A stretch of DNA of 64,000 nucleotides, taken from assembly GCA_914767715.1 (NCBI GenBank), contig OU612067.1, positions 8,434,001 through 8,498,000 of the forward strand. Reading direction: 5' to 3'. Positions 46,335 to 58,423 of the stretch are shown in pieces. Origin of the DNA: Membranipora membranacea (Eukaryota; Bryozoa; Gymnolaemata; Cheilostomatida; Membraniporidae). The translations under genes and the position numbers were made by a program. The first letter of the stretch is position 1. Each line of letters starts with the position of its first letter. The notes below the pieces were generated by a model. It ran no database searches, was not told the DNA's origin, and saw only the letters and a list, made by a program, of their open reading frames with translations.

Positions 46335-49052
46335 ATGATGGCGAAAAAAAAAAGCAAGAGAGCAGACTACAATATGGAATTTGGCACATTCATACTGCCG
46401 CGCATCAATCTCGTACTTCTCATCGGAGCTGTTGGTGCGGGGATATATTTTACTTCCAATGCTAATTATCATCAGAAAGCTTTACAACAGGTTTGTTTTA
46501 TTTGGTGATCCCGCTAATGCTGATGTGATACAGACATGCTACCCAGTTGCCATCTCTTCATTCAAGCCTGATAAAGTTTTGCAACCCGGTGAGATGAGTG
46601 GGTTTGGGAGGGGCCAAAGCTACGTGACCTAGTGAGAGAGAGTGGAGAGGGATTTGTAAGAGGACAATGTTTGTCAACTCTTATTTACTCTTGTCAACTT
46701 CTGTTTTTTTGTAATCTTGTGCGCTTGTCTCATTACTATGTTGCTAACAAGAAGTTGGAATTCGGAATCGAAGCGGGTACAAACACATACACTGAACGTA
46801 TGAAAGCCATTGCATCATAATTGCTCACTTGATTGTTTGTTGGTTTCAGCGCTTAGTAAGGACAGATGGTCATCTTGCACAGTACGAGATGCTGAAAGCT
46901 AAGTTGAATGGGTCTGTTCTTACAATATCTGGTCATAAAAGGCTCGCACTTGATGAAGATGAGTTTGATGGTGAATATGATGATAAATTTACAGTCAGCA
47001 TCCATAAGAGACAAGGTAAATGTGAATAACTGTCACACGCAATCAGTCAATATTAAATCTATTTTTCCAATTGTTGACTATATACTAAGTACTTCTTAAT
47101 GGCTAATGCCTTCAAAGATGTATTCATGATCTTGCATTCAGGAGTGTCAAAAAATATCAGACTGACTGTCTTGTTTGAAGGTTTTTTGTTATGTCGTATG
47201 ACAAATATAACATGTCAAAACGACTTGATTTTTATAGTTTCTCCACAGAGAAACAGAGGTCAGTCAAGAGCAGGCAACAGGAGAGTAGCAGGAAGCTCTG
47301 GTGGAAATAACAGATGTGGTTGTCTTCCTGGTCGGCCTGGCCGTCCCGGTCCTGTAGGAAAAAAGGGTAAGGACAAACTGGCCTTGACTAGCAATAAACA
47401 TTGAAGAAAACTACAATTGAACTTTCTAAAATGAAAGTTACACAATCATTTCAGCGAGAAGGGCTGATATATCCCATAAATTCTATACTAGTTATCCAAA
47501 TGATATACTGCAGCTTTGACACTAATTGCAATGTTTGTCTTATTTATTAGGAGAAACAACCTTCAATGTAGAGTTCCATCCGGTTATCGGCGCTCCCGGA
47601 ATCAAAGGACAGAAGGGGCAAAGAGGAGCTCAGGGTGTTAGAGGATTCACTGGTAAGGGAGGTCATTATGAAGGATTAACTTCATTCAGAGCACATAATT
47701 CTGGCTAGACTAGAGTAGTAGTTACGCAATACCTACACAATATGGACAAAATTCATAGCGCATTCGGTTAAAAAATAACTCATATTGTTAGAAATTGCTC
47801 TCCCAGCTGATTTATGATGTAATTGCGGGGGGGGGGGGGGGGGGGTGAGTACTGTGCAAACCAAATAAGCTGCCAGTTTCTTATATTTTTGATTTCTGAT
47901 TTTTTCAACACTAAACTATTGAACACAAAAACTTCAGGTGATATTGTACGATAGTAGTTGACTTCATTCATTTACCTTTGTTGTGACTGAGAAATTCAGC
48001 AATTCAGATTCTTTAAAGTAGAACATGGCAATTCTTGGGGGTTGTACAGTACATACCCAATTTTACATCATAGATGAGCAGAGGGGTCAATGACTCACTA
48101 GATCCGAATTTTTAATCTAGATGAGCTTCGAACTTTCTCACTGTAAAAGTATTGCATGACTCCTGCTTCTGTATAACTAGCTGCTTGACTGTATATTGCT
48201 GCGATTGGTCTTCGAGTAGTATTTAAACTCCGCTTTGAAAATTTTGAAAATCATGAAATAATTTGGGGCGTTAAAATAAGCTGAAAACTGGAGATTCCAA
48301 GATATTGTTGTCCATAGGTATGTGAAGCAAGAAAATGCCTAGAATTGCTTGAAATGAAAGGTGACCAAACCTCGATATTAATAGGGCTTCTAAGTAAGTG
48401 ATTTAAAAAGAGAGGAATACTTATCCCCACCCCATATAGTTGACATAAATACATCACAGTATATTATTGAATGCAAATATTTTTCCGTATTAATAACAAT
48501 ATGTCAATAACAGGTAGTACAGGAGTACCCGGCTCGATAGGTAACCCTGGATTGAGGGGTAATGATGGTATAAATGGTGCGAAGGGAAACAATGGATTAC
48601 CTGGAGATCCAGGTTTTGCAGGATCACCAGGGATATCAGGAAGGATTGGAAACATCGGAGCTCCAGGGTTGCCAGGAAGTCAAGGAGCTAATGGAGCGGC
48701 AGGTGCACAAGGAGAACAAGGACAAGCTGGGAGTTCTGGAAGCGACGGAGAACCAGGATTGCCTGGTATCCCAGGAGTTAACGGGAATCAAGGTTTGCCT
48801 GGAGAGCCAGGCACAGTCGGATTTCCTGGAGTGCAAGGACCTGCAGGAATAGCTGGACCTTCTGGAAGCCCCGGCTCAAGCGGGGTTCAGGGACAAGTTG
48901 GCGTACCGGGTGTGCCAGGACAGAATGGAGATAATGGAAGCCGGGGACCCACTGGGCAAACTGGTGCAGATGGAGACTTCACAGAACTCACAGCTGCAGT
49001 ACCAGGAGCTGGTTTTCTTTTAGCCGGTCTAGGTGCAAGTCTAATCGGTTAA
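46335..49052 (+). CDS. Type-II transmembrane collagen without C-terminal globular domain
   Basis: Five exons: 46335-46490, 46850-47015, 47238-47366, 47551-47652, 48514-49052 (1092 nt, 363 aa), all in phase. The basic N-terminus MMAKKKSKR is followed by a signal-anchor helix (INLVLLIGAVGAGIYFTS, about 22-40). An extracellular stalk rich in charged residues and a basic RNRGQSRAGNRR patch come next. The collagen part starts CGCLPGRPGRPGPVGKKG, is broken by a 13-residue spacer (TTFNVEFHPVI), then runs 59 uninterrupted Gly-X-Y triplets. It ends with a hydrophobic 23-residue tail (VPGAGFLLAGLGASLIG). Membrane collagens of this plan act in cell-matrix adhesion. The RNRG/NRR patch could be a proprotein cleavage site. 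An AATAAA lies about 115 nt after the stop. Confidence 0.92.
48166..48232 (-). repeat. End fragment of the ACTACCCAAAGACC MITE family
   Basis: AACTAGCTGCTTGACTGTAT followed by GGTCTTCGAGTAGT matches the right end of the copies at 22406 and 27440. It lies in the last intron of the membrane collagen. Confidence 0.5.
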
Positions 49053-49167
49053 AAAAATGTTGGAGTGCCTACTCTTATGGAAAGATGATAGCTTTATTTA
49101 TTTAACCAAAATCGATAAAAAATGCTAACTGCTAGCTTCAAATATGAGTGATAATGTTTAGTGCAGC

Positions 49168-49173
49168 AATAAA
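49168..49173 (+). terminator. Polyadenylation signal of the membrane collagen
   Basis: AATAAA in plus orientation about 115 nt after the TAA, followed by a TGTG-rich stretch. It is positioned as expected for a short 3' UTR. Confidence 0.55.
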
Positions 49174-49440
49174 TTGTGTCTGACTCTTACCTAGTATAAG
49201 TGATGTCAGGATCATTTTGGCTTGTTAATGATGTTTAGTTTGGTGCTCACATGTTTGTTGACATGACATGTGAACCTATGAATAATGTTTTTTTTTGTAA
49301 CTGTTGATATGCTGAATTTTTCACTACATATTATGTTTTTTCCCTGGAACACATTACTATTGTTATAATTATTTTTAGCAATACACAATTAAAAAGGCAT
49401 CCATATATATACTCTCTCAGCTACAATTTGTATTATATAA

Positions 49441-51410
49441 AACGGATGGATGGATTTATTACTATCATAGACAAAAGTTTGTCACGAAATACGTTGTTAA
49501 TACTGACAAGAAAGAAAAACATGGAAAAATCAGATCTCTGTTGTATAAAAAGTTTTTTAGAATAGTATATTATTAAGTGTATGTATGAGATGTCTTAAAA
49601 AGCTGTCTCTACCCCATGTACCCCGATATTTAACGGTGCGGTAGCGACCTGATGGGCATTTAGTTAGAAAGTCATTGATAAAGTGCTCTTCACCGTGTAT
49701 GTACCGTAGTCCAAGTCTCTTGATCTGGTTGGCCACCAGAGCATCTATATCGGGGTGCTCAATCCCTAACTTGGCGGCATCTTTAAATATTTTGCGTAAG
49801 GACTTCTTGTCGCTTGCATGGATGCTTGTAAAAAGTATGGGGAGACAGTAAGTGATGAGGGATACAATAAAACTCTTGAATAACATATGAGAAAGGGGCT
49901 TTGAGCTATAGTATACAAATTTTTTCACAATATACATGCGTTGAGATGCAGTAGTCACTATGGATTGCACATGATCATGATAGCGGAGTTTATCGTCAAC
50001 AGTAACACCAAGGTATTTTACTTTGTCACAAAAATCAACTTCCGTGCCGTTAAGGATAAGAGTAGGGGTAATGGGCCTAACAAGCTGAGTAGAAAACATC
50101 ATTTTTTGAGTCTTGGAGGCGTTTAATAATAAGTTTAAATCACAACATTGCTTTGAAATTCTACTAATCTCATCAAGATAGGCACTAAGATCTGATTGAT
50201 TTGATATGCATCCAATTATACAGGTGTCGTCTGCGTATTTAATGACAGTAATATTGCTCAAGTCTGAGGTAATCCTATTGGTATATATTGAAAACAAAAG
50301 TGGAGATAAACAGCAACCCTGGGGAGTGCCAGTGTTGGTTATGATGGGTTTTGAGATATTGCCATCTGCTATTGTTCTTTGGGTGCGATTCGTTAGGAAG
50401 CTGTATATCCATTCAGTGACATTGGAGTCGAGATGTAATAGTTGGGAGATTAAGTCTAAAACATGTATTGTGTTGAATGCAGAAGAAAAGTCAAGGAACA
50501 GACACCTGGCATAATTTGAAGCTTTCTTGTCAATGAAATCTGTGATGGTAGTAGTGAGGCATAAAAGGGCATCTTGAGTTGAGCGGTTTGCACGATAAGC
50601 AAACTGAAGGTGGTCCATAGCTGTATGAGTAATAATGTAATGTTTAACAAGTCTCTCCATCATTTTGCACAGGCAACTGGTGAGCGCTTTTGGTCTGTAT
50701 TGTTTAAGTTGATTGGGATTCTTAACTTTGGGTAGGGGTTTGATAATGGCCGATTTCCAGGAAGTAGGGGTTGACTTAGACGTGATAGATAAATTGAACA
50801 GTTTCGTTATGACAGGCGCCAGTTGATAGGCACATAGCTTAAGTACTTTGGGGATGAGGCCATCAGGGCCTGGACCTTTCCTCGAGTTCAACGATTTCAA
50901 CTGCTTTAAGACAGTAGCCTCTTCTATTTCTAAAGGTGGTGCTATGGTGGCGTTGTTATTGATGTCAGGACGGTCAGCGAGAGGCTTCTCAAATCTTGTG
51001 AAGAAGGTGTTTAGGTCATCTGAGTTGAATGGATTTTGTTGAGTTGGTTTTGGGCTATTAGTAGGTAATCAACTAATCTTTTTAATGTCAGTCCAGGCTT
51101 TAGCAGGTTCTTTCGCTAGGTTATGCTGTATTTTCCGAGAGTATTCTTGTTTGGCTTGTTTAATAGATTTAGTGATGTCGCGTTTGAGTTTGTTGTAGAG
51201 TTTACGGTTACCAGTTTTGTGGGCTTGTTGTTTCTCATCGATCATCTCCGATATTTGTTTATTGATCCATGGTTTTTGATTTGTGCAAACTCTGACGCTC
51301 TTCTCTGGTATACACAGATCGGCACAAAAGTTAATATAGTCAGTGATAATATCCGTTTGTTTATCAAGGTCATCATTGTCAGAAATTAAAATATCACGCA
51401 ATTGTCAAAT
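49441..51410 (-). mobile_element. 5'-truncated LINE with an (ATCC)n-like tail
   Basis: The minus-strand element starts abruptly near 51410 within ORF2 and ends at an ATCCATCCATCC tail at 49444-49455. It lost its endonuclease and 5' UTR, the usual result of incomplete reverse transcription. It sits just downstream of the membrane collagen, on the opposite strand. Confidence 0.8.
49557..51401 (-). pseudogene. LINE ORF2 (reverse transcriptase), one premature stop
   Basis: Open in one frame from about 51401 to the stop at 49557 except for a single TGA at 51071-51069. The upstream part is the basic linker between endonuclease and RT. The RT has GPGPDGLIPKVLK, KQYRPKALTSCLCKMMERLV, LQFAYRANRSTQDAL, FLDFSSAFNTI, TGTPQGCCLSPLLF, VIKYADDTCIIG and YLGVTVDDKLRYHDHV, then a C-terminus ending SGRYRTVKYRGTWGRDSF. 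The DFSSAFNTI and KYADDT motifs differ from the element at 40.8-43.6 kb, so it is another family (perhaps Rex/Babar-like). Confidence 0.88.
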
Positions 51411-51799
51411 ATGTACAGAATATGTTAGAGAGCGACGGGGAGGGGGAGGGGACGATTCAAGCTCAGTCTGTTGATTTTTGCAACACAACTTAGTTGTTAC
51501 TATTTTCAAACATAAAACAACTGACTAGCGATCGTGACGACAACAATAATTTCAGGTTTTAATCATAGCCAGTGCGAGTGTTAATTATTCACCCTCCTCG
51601 GCCCTCCTCCCCCTCACAACCAAAGTACAGAGATAAAGTGAAAGTGAAAGTGATAGTGAAACTAGATTCAGTTTCTCTTTCTCAATACTGATAGCAGATA
51701 CAGTTTTATTTGTCTTCCACTGTTGAAATATCCTGGGGTATTATATAAAACAGTGGGCAAGCTCTGGTCAAAATAAATTTGGATATCATAATCATATCA

Positions 51800-54450
51800 T
51801 TTTAGTTTAGATGTATTTGATTTAATGAGTGTAATTGCTTTCCTCAGACCTCATATCAGGGAGGAGTAGAGATAAATATCAAGGTGGGTGGGTAGTTTAA
51901 GGTTGTATGGTTGTAATAAAGTCGGATTTAGTGAGACGAAGTTAAAACAAATTGGCCTGACATTCCTGAATATGATCATAATGGTATCTGATGCCATCAG
52001 AACTGTGGTTAAACTTAATAAAAACAGACACCTGTACCCTCCTCAAAACAAAAAAAATAACAAACAATGAATCGGCTCAACTCAGCTCGCTGCGTATACA
52101 AAGCAGTAGAGGTCAAGATTCCAGAATAACAGATGATTTTTTAGAGTCTAATACCTGTTGTGGGTGCATGGGCAGAATAGGGGCAAAAAGTATACTTTGT
52201 GTCTGTGAAGCATTAAAGCACATTCAGGCAATGGCTTTCTGGACATGTATCTACCATGACATAAAACGCTTTCTTTTTTTGTGAGATTGACAGGCAAAAA
52301 TGGAGCGAATAGTGGTTGAAGTTAAAGCTTTTAGGGAAAGGAGAGCAGTCCAATGTCTCCTGCGTTAACATTGACTAATCTACCTTTCAACTTCATGGTA
52401 TACATTTTCAACAGGCCGTCTTCTATTATATAACACTATTGATGAAATCCTCAGTTAGCATATTTGGCTTGGTGAAGGATCATGGTTGGATGGCAAAGGA
52501 ATGCTATTACAAACTCAATATCAAGTCATAGCGGCAGTCTTCAGGGTGCAGATGTGAGGGTGTGGTGGCTTGCTCTTAGGCTGTTTGGTACCGGTGATGG
52601 ATTAAATTTCTGATAATGTAACCATTTATGTAAATATATCTGGCATCTTACAGAAAAAACATCTGGTAGCCTACATATTTACATTATTTTTATTGAGGGT
52701 TTGATGCTTGAAATGAAAGAGCTCTAGATTACCACAAGATCTAAGCTATCTATAGGGAAAACGAGGAGTGGTCCGAAAATAAAAATGAAATCAAACATCT
52801 TTTAGTTTAGATGTATTAGATTTAATTAGTGTAAATGCTTTCCTCAGACCTCGTATCAGGGAGGAGTAGAGATAAATACTCAGGTGGATGGGTATTTTAA
52901 GGTTGTATGGTTGTAATAAAGTCGGATTTATTGGGACAGAGTTAAAACAAGATGCTCTGACATAATGGTATCTGATGCCATCAGAACTGTGGTTAAACTT
53001 CAATAAACAGACACCTGTACCCTCCTCAAAACAAAAAAAATAACAAGCAATGAATCGGCTCAACTCAGCTCGCTGCGTATACAAAGCAGTAGAGGTCGAG
53101 ATTCCAGAATAACAGATGATTTTTTAGAGTCTAATACCTGTTGTGGGTGCATGGGCGGAATAGGGGCAAAAAGAATACTTTGTGTCTGTGAAGCATTGAA
53201 GCACATTCAGGCCATGGCCTTCTGGACATGTATCTACCATGACATAAAACGCTTTCTTTTTTTGTGAGATTGACGGGCAAAAATGGAGCGAATATTGGTT
53301 GAAGTTATAGCTTTTAGGGAGAGGAGAGCAGTCCATTGTCTCCTGCGTTAACATTGACTAATCTACCTTACAACTTCATGGTATACATTTTCAACAGGCC
53401 GTCTTCTATCATAAAACACAATTGATGAATAACGAGGAGTGGTCAGAAAATAAAAATGAAATCAAACATCTTTTAGTTTAGATGTATTTGATTTAATTAG
53501 TGTAAATGCTTTCCTCAGACCTCATATCAGGGAGGAGTAGAGATAAATACTCAGGTGGGTGGGTATTTTAAGGTTGTATTGTTGTAATAAAGTCTGATTT
53601 ATTGGGACAGAGTTAAAACAAGATGCTCTGACATTCCTGAATATGATCATAAGGGTGTCTGATGCCATCAGAAGTGTGGTTAAACTTAAATAAACAGACA
53701 CCTGTAACCTCCTAAAAACAAAACAAATAACAAACAGTTGAATCGGCTCAACTCAATCCTCTGCTGTTGCAAAGCGCTAGGGGTCTTGCTAGGAGAATAA
53801 CAGATGACATCTGAGAGTCGAAAACCTGTGGTGGGTGCATGGACAAAAAAGAGACGGAAAGGATAGGTTGTGACTGTGAAACATGAAAGCACTTTCAGGC
53901 AATGGTGTGCTGGACAAATATCTAAATATATGTATATGCAAAGCTACCTGGCCCGTGATTTATAACAAATTCTCATTTTGTGATATTAATAGGCAAGCAT
54001 TACATTTGAATAACGTTGTGAATTTGCCGGTTTTGTCAAAACAACAATAAAACTTCACCTATCATGGGTCCTCGCGAATTTACATCCATCGTTTCTAATC
54101 CACAGCATGCCCTTTCATTTCTGATGAGAAGTTGTTTCCCTTGAAAGAGTGGGGCGCAACTTGCTGTATGAAACCTTTGATATAAGTAATTGCTCGTTAA
54201 AATGTTTAACCTTTCAATCATACAGCCTGTATTTTATAATTGTGATTTACAGTTTCATGGTGTTAGAAGTGGTATCAAATAAACTACAGTACACAGTCAA
54301 ACATCACAGTCATTCTTAAGTATTTTCCGAGAGGCGTTACAGAGGTGGTCCGACAATAATTATGAGATCAAACGTCGTCACACAAGTTTAGATGTATTCC
54401 ATTTAATGAGTGTAATTGAGTTCTTCAGACCTCATGACAGGGAGGATTAG
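51800..54450. repeat. Degenerate tandem array, units of about 0.67-1 kb
   Basis: The block starting TTTAGTTTAGATGTAT and containing TCCTCAGACCTCATATCAGG recurs at about 51802, 52799, 53470 and, more diverged, at 54385. Copies share further motifs such as CACCTGTACCCTCCTC and GGTGGGTGCATGG. Small minus-strand open frames in the units resemble each other (HAPTTG.RL; AELSRF or IELSRF) but match no family I know. The unit may be a decayed transposon. Confidence 0.7.
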
Positions 54451-56480
54451 TTAGGCCAGAAGCAGCCTAGCTGTAACTGCTCTATAAAATAATGGCACGG
54501 ATAATTTTTGATGGCAGGAAACTGATCGCATATTATACTTCATTGATGTTTCTTCTGTAAAATTCACCGGGTGTACCCAGTTGTAGTGGTCATATTTAGA
54601 AATTGAAAGGTGTTTGGTTTTTGCATTATATGTGTGGGGACATAACTCCTATTCTGTGTGATCTTACTTATCTATTCTTCAGGGAATTCCAGGTTGAAAC
54701 TGCATTGTGGGGAATTTGTTGACTTGCCAATTTATTTACCAAGTAAACTTGCAGAAGTCTGCTCGTGTTAGATCAGGACAAGTTTAAAATTTTCAATAAG
54801 TATAATGTCAGATCTTTATGAGGTTAGTATGATACTGTCTTGCGGCAGCATATCCGCAATATTTCTCAAAATTGCATATAATAAGTGAAATGTTAAGAAT
54901 TCAATAAAAGGTGTTTCTAGGGTGGAACAACGTGGTGAATCCAAAATTAAGGTTGTACGCAGTTGTAGCGATTATGTCAGCGGCAGCGCGGCAGCATATC
55001 CTCATTTCTTATAAAAATTGCTTTAATGAGCGAAATATTTAAGTTTAAATAAAGGGTGTTTCAAGGGCATAACAACGTGCTGAATATAAAGAAATAGGGT
55101 GTAACCTAGAACAAGTTTTATCCAATTGCCTGCATGCCTATTGCTCCCAATCCACTGCTCCAGTGGATTGGGAGCCACAGCTTGGAATGCAGGCAAATGG
55201 ACCAAACTTGGTCTAGTGTACCCAGTCGTAGCAATCATGTCAGCAGAAGATCGGCAGCGCGGCAGCATATCGCAATTTTTCTCAAAATCGCTAATAATAA
55301 GTGAAATGTTTCGACTTTAAAACAAGGGCATATCTAGTGTAGAACAACGTGCTGAATCCAAAACTGAGAGTGAACCCGGTTGTAGCAATCATGTCAGCGG
55401 CAGCGCGGAAGCATACCTGCAATTTTCTTTGCAATCGGTTAGGTAAGTGAAATGTCAAGTGATTAATATGGTCAGCAGGAAACACGACAATATGTATGAT
55501 TTTGACAAGATATTATATCACACCATTTTAAAAGGTGGTCAGCGACAGCACTACATCTCAACGGGAACAAGACAAAAAGCAGCCTAGACATAAGACTGCT
55601 CAAAACATGACAGCGTAAGACAAATTTGATGTAGGAAAAACGTGTGTACCCAGTTGAAGAGGTCAGCCGCAGCACTACTGCATATCCCAAATATTCACAC
55701 TATCGATATGTGATTAGTGGGAAGTCAAGAGTTTGATGCAGTTGGCACAAGTCAAGACTATAGTACTGGGTTCTACATTGTATATGTTTGATCATTGCAT
55801 GAGATGGTTGATGAGAGACAGCCCTACCGCATTTCCCCATATCATGTCATTAGCATGTTAGGAAAGTATGCGAAGCTGGCATATCTAAGTTTTTCAGACT
55901 CTGACAGTTTGGTTTCTTTCTGAAAAGTGAGGCACTCATTGAACTCTTTGCTCATGTGGTATGCAAAAGATATCCAGCCAAAAAATGACATAAGAGGCAA
56001 TTGAAACCTCAATAATGTTGTTTGTAATTGCCCCAAGACAGTGGTCTTAAGACCATACAATATCATACTAGCATCAAGTATCCTGCCATCAAGTATTTAT
56101 AATCTTTGATACTAGTCCCATAAGAAGTTTGACATAATTCAATTGAAATTTTTCAATTTGTGCTGGTCTGATACGAGCAGCCTTCTCTCTAAGTTTACTT
56201 GGTGAATTTATTGCCATGTCAACAAAATCCCACAATGCAATTTCAACCTAGAATTCCCTGATGATTAGATTACTTAGATTACACAGAATAGGAGTTATTT
56301 CCCCACACATATAATGCCAAAACAAAACACCTTTTAATTTCTAAATATGACCACTACAACTGGGTACACCCGGTGAATTTTACAGAACATACACCAATGA
56401 AGTATAAAACATGATCAGTATCCTGCCATCAAATATTGTCCATGCCATAACAACTTATGCTATAGCTGCTTCTGGCCTAA
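54451..56480. mobile_element. 2-kb element with 300-bp terminal inverted repeats, copy 1
   Basis: The left end TTAGGCCAGAAGCAGC and right end GCTGCTTCTGGCCTAA begin arms of about 300 bp that also share TCACCGGGTGTACCCAGTTG and GTGTGGGGACATAACTCC with their complements. The interior holds 146-bp tandem repeats and no transposase motif. Likely a non-autonomous DNA transposon. Confidence 0.75.
54842..55550 (+). repeat. About 146-bp tandem repeats inside the 2-kb element, with a nested hairpin
   Basis: Units begin GCGGCAGCATATC at 54842, 54988, 55259 and (diverged) 55407, and contain AACAACGTGCTGAATCCAAA. The second unit is lengthened by a roughly 125-bp hairpin (55115-55225) with a central CCACTGCTCCAGTGG. 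The counterpart in copy 2 is 60391-61100. Confidence 0.75.
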
Positions 56481-56610
56481 GTGATAGATATTAGTGTGGG
56501 TGTAGAGTTTATTGGCAATAAAGGGACGGAAAGGATGCTTTCTGTCTGTAAAGAATGAAAGCACTTACAGGCGATGGACTTATATGTAAATATATATATT
56601 CAAAAGCTAC

Positions 56611-56642
56611 CTGGCCTGTCCTGGCCTGGCCTGGCCTGGCCC
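56611..56642 (+). repeat. TGGCC pentanucleotide microsatellite, short allele
   Basis: About five to six TGGCC-type units with one TGTCC variant. The counterpart at 62160-62211 has four more units, the only length difference seen between the two 5.55-kb copies. Confidence 0.85.
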
Positions 56643-57569
56643 AAGATGGGTATTTGTGAATTTAACTTTTGACCTCGGATGAGGAATCGTTTCCGTTGAA
56701 AAGTGCAACTTCATGTATAAAACCAGCGATTAAACTTTTGACTTATGGTTGATGTTAGCTACAAATGTTTCCGGCTTGCCTATCAGAGTTTATAACGTAT
56801 ATTGAATGGGTCATGATTTGCAATCAAACATGGTGCAAATATTGGTTCAAGTTAAAGCGTTAAAGCATCCATGAAATGAACCTTAAAATAATCAAAGGAA
56901 CTGCTCCAGCTTATAAGCTTTGAAAAGAGCCCAAGAAGAGCTCAATTGGTCAACTAGGGCTAAAGTTACGTCTTATCAAAGTTAGGCCTTGGTGACGCTC
57001 GTTCGCGAGCCTCGCGCAGGGGGATATGATGTCATAGACATACATTTTGCGTACCATTAAAAACTTTGGACTGGTGTAATTTCGTCAAAATCGGATGAAA
57101 TGAGATGAAATCCAACGCAGCTCATAACATCATAGAGATTAATCCAAAGCAAAAAATTGAAGGAGATAAACGCATATTTTGTTGGGGAAAAAAAGTTGGT
57201 TTCACTTTAATAGTTCCATATACAAAAATTGTCGAATATCGGTCGAAAACCCTGCCGTGACCTCACACCCAGGCTTTCTGATTTCACGAGCAATTATTGA
57301 AAGGGCCAACTTCAATGCCTCATAGCAAAGCTTGTAGTGGTCCGACGAGGTCAATTTTGGGCTTGTTTTGAAGCTGATTAGCTGGAGAAACAGCTTCACT
57401 TCATGGATGCTTCAAGAGAGACGGGATTATGTATGTACCGCAATCCCTCACCTATAGATCGCGCGATTTATAAGTGAAGGCGGCTGTAAGAGAGTAGCAT
57501 ATAGACGCGACTATCATTTGAAGCATTTTTGTATTAACTTTGGACTAAAACCTATTACAATCACCAAAG

Positions 57570-57640
57570 TGGAATAGCTCAGTGGTAAAGTGTTCGACTT
57601 GCAATAATGAAGTTGTGAGTTCAACACCCACTGGGGGCAG
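57570..57640 (+). repeat. tRNA-like (SINE-type) segment in the pogo-like element, copy 1
   Basis: A perfect A box (TAGCTCAGTGG) and a B box (GAGTTCAACACC) are spaced as in a tRNA, with TTGCAAT in the anticodon-loop region recalling tRNA-Ala(UGC). The anticodon stem does not pair, and the 3' side runs into CACTGGGGGCAGCTTTT. It is a tRNA-derived promoter relic, not a tRNA gene. Confidence 0.65.
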
Positions 57641-57752
57641 CTTTTTCCCCAAAACTACTCATTTGTAGTGAGTGAATTTGTGCCACAAAATTCAAATTTT
57701 TCAACAATCAGCATATCATATCTCTCTTACAGTCTTTCAAAATAAATAAAAC

Positions 57753-57905
57753 ATGCCAAGAACCTCATACACCATTCAGCAGAAACTGGAAGTATTGAGA
57801 ACAGTTGAAAAGAATAACAACCTTGACAAGACTGCAAGGGAATTGAACATTAATAGACGCTTGATTCAAAGATGGAGAACTTCCAAACATCAACTACTGA
57901 TATGA
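57753..57905 (+). CDS. 50-aa helix-turn-helix peptide (pogo/CENP-B N-terminal type), copy 1
   Basis: ATG to TGA encodes MPRTSYTIQQKLEVLRTVEK, then NNLDKTARELNI and NRRLIQRWRTSK. This is the first helix-turn-helix of pogo/Tigger transposases and CENP-B-like proteins (T..KL.V...E......ARE..I....I..W). In those proteins it binds the terminal repeats. Here the frame stops right after the HTH, inside the element, so it is either a truncated transposase or a free-standing DNA-binding peptide. Expression is unknown. Confidence 0.6.
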   Translation: MPRTSYTIQQKLEVLRTVEKNNNLDKTARELNINRRLIQRWRTSKHQLLI

Positions 57906-58423
57906 TTCACTTATAAGACACTGTGTCTTATAGCTGTGGGGTGTCTTATAGCTGTGTCTTATAACAGGAGCATTTTTATTTTTTCTGAGGAGGGTGATTC
58001 ACTTATAAGTCCGGTGACTTATAGGTGAGGTTTTACGGTATGTGTATTGTATCATTGGTGATAACATTGTTGCTTGGTTCAGCGCTGTTGTAAAAATAAA
58101 ATATATTAAAGGATAAAAAGATGAAAAAGAAGAAAAAATAAAATGGCTATTACTCTACTTAAATGATCCGTCCAAAAAAGATACAGAACTTCCTCAGGTT
58201 TGTTCTGTGTTTTGATTTCGTTCTAAAGTCATAGGTTTATTGTTTAGATGAATCGTTCGAGGGCATTTTGTATTAAGTCGTGATTCATAAAATTCATTCA
58301 TTGCTTTGCATCAGTTTTCCACCACTTAGTTTGAAGGCGATATGGACCTGAAAATTTAGAACTTTAAGATCATCAGCTGTTGGGTGTTTGAAGGTGACTG
58401 CCAGATTGAAGAGGATGATGCTC

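Larger units (their letters stand above)
57438..58038 (+). mobile_element. 601-bp pogo-like element carrying a lone HTH frame, copy 1
   Basis: The ends CCGCAATCCCTCACCTATA and the complement of CCGTAAAACCTCACCTATA are inverted and flanked by TA, as for Tc1/mariner-pogo elements. Inside are a tRNA-like segment (57570-57640), a 50-codon HTH frame (57753-57905) and repeats of TCTTATAGCTGTG near the right end. No DDE catalytic domain is present. Confidence 0.7.

Noticed and set aside
47260-47445. Minus-strand proline-rich frame, and a similar one at 48464-48655.
   Set aside because: These are antisense shadows of the collagen Gly-X-Y exons.
53686-56066. Several 60-80 codon minus-strand frames repeated at 59235-61615.
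   Set aside because: Their conservation only reflects the recent tandem duplication. None has homology, splice context or codon bias that I can recognise.
57570-57640. A possible tRNA-Ala gene.
   Set aside because: A and B boxes are good but the anticodon stem does not pair and the segment lies inside a duplicated mobile element, so it is treated as a tRNA-derived relic.
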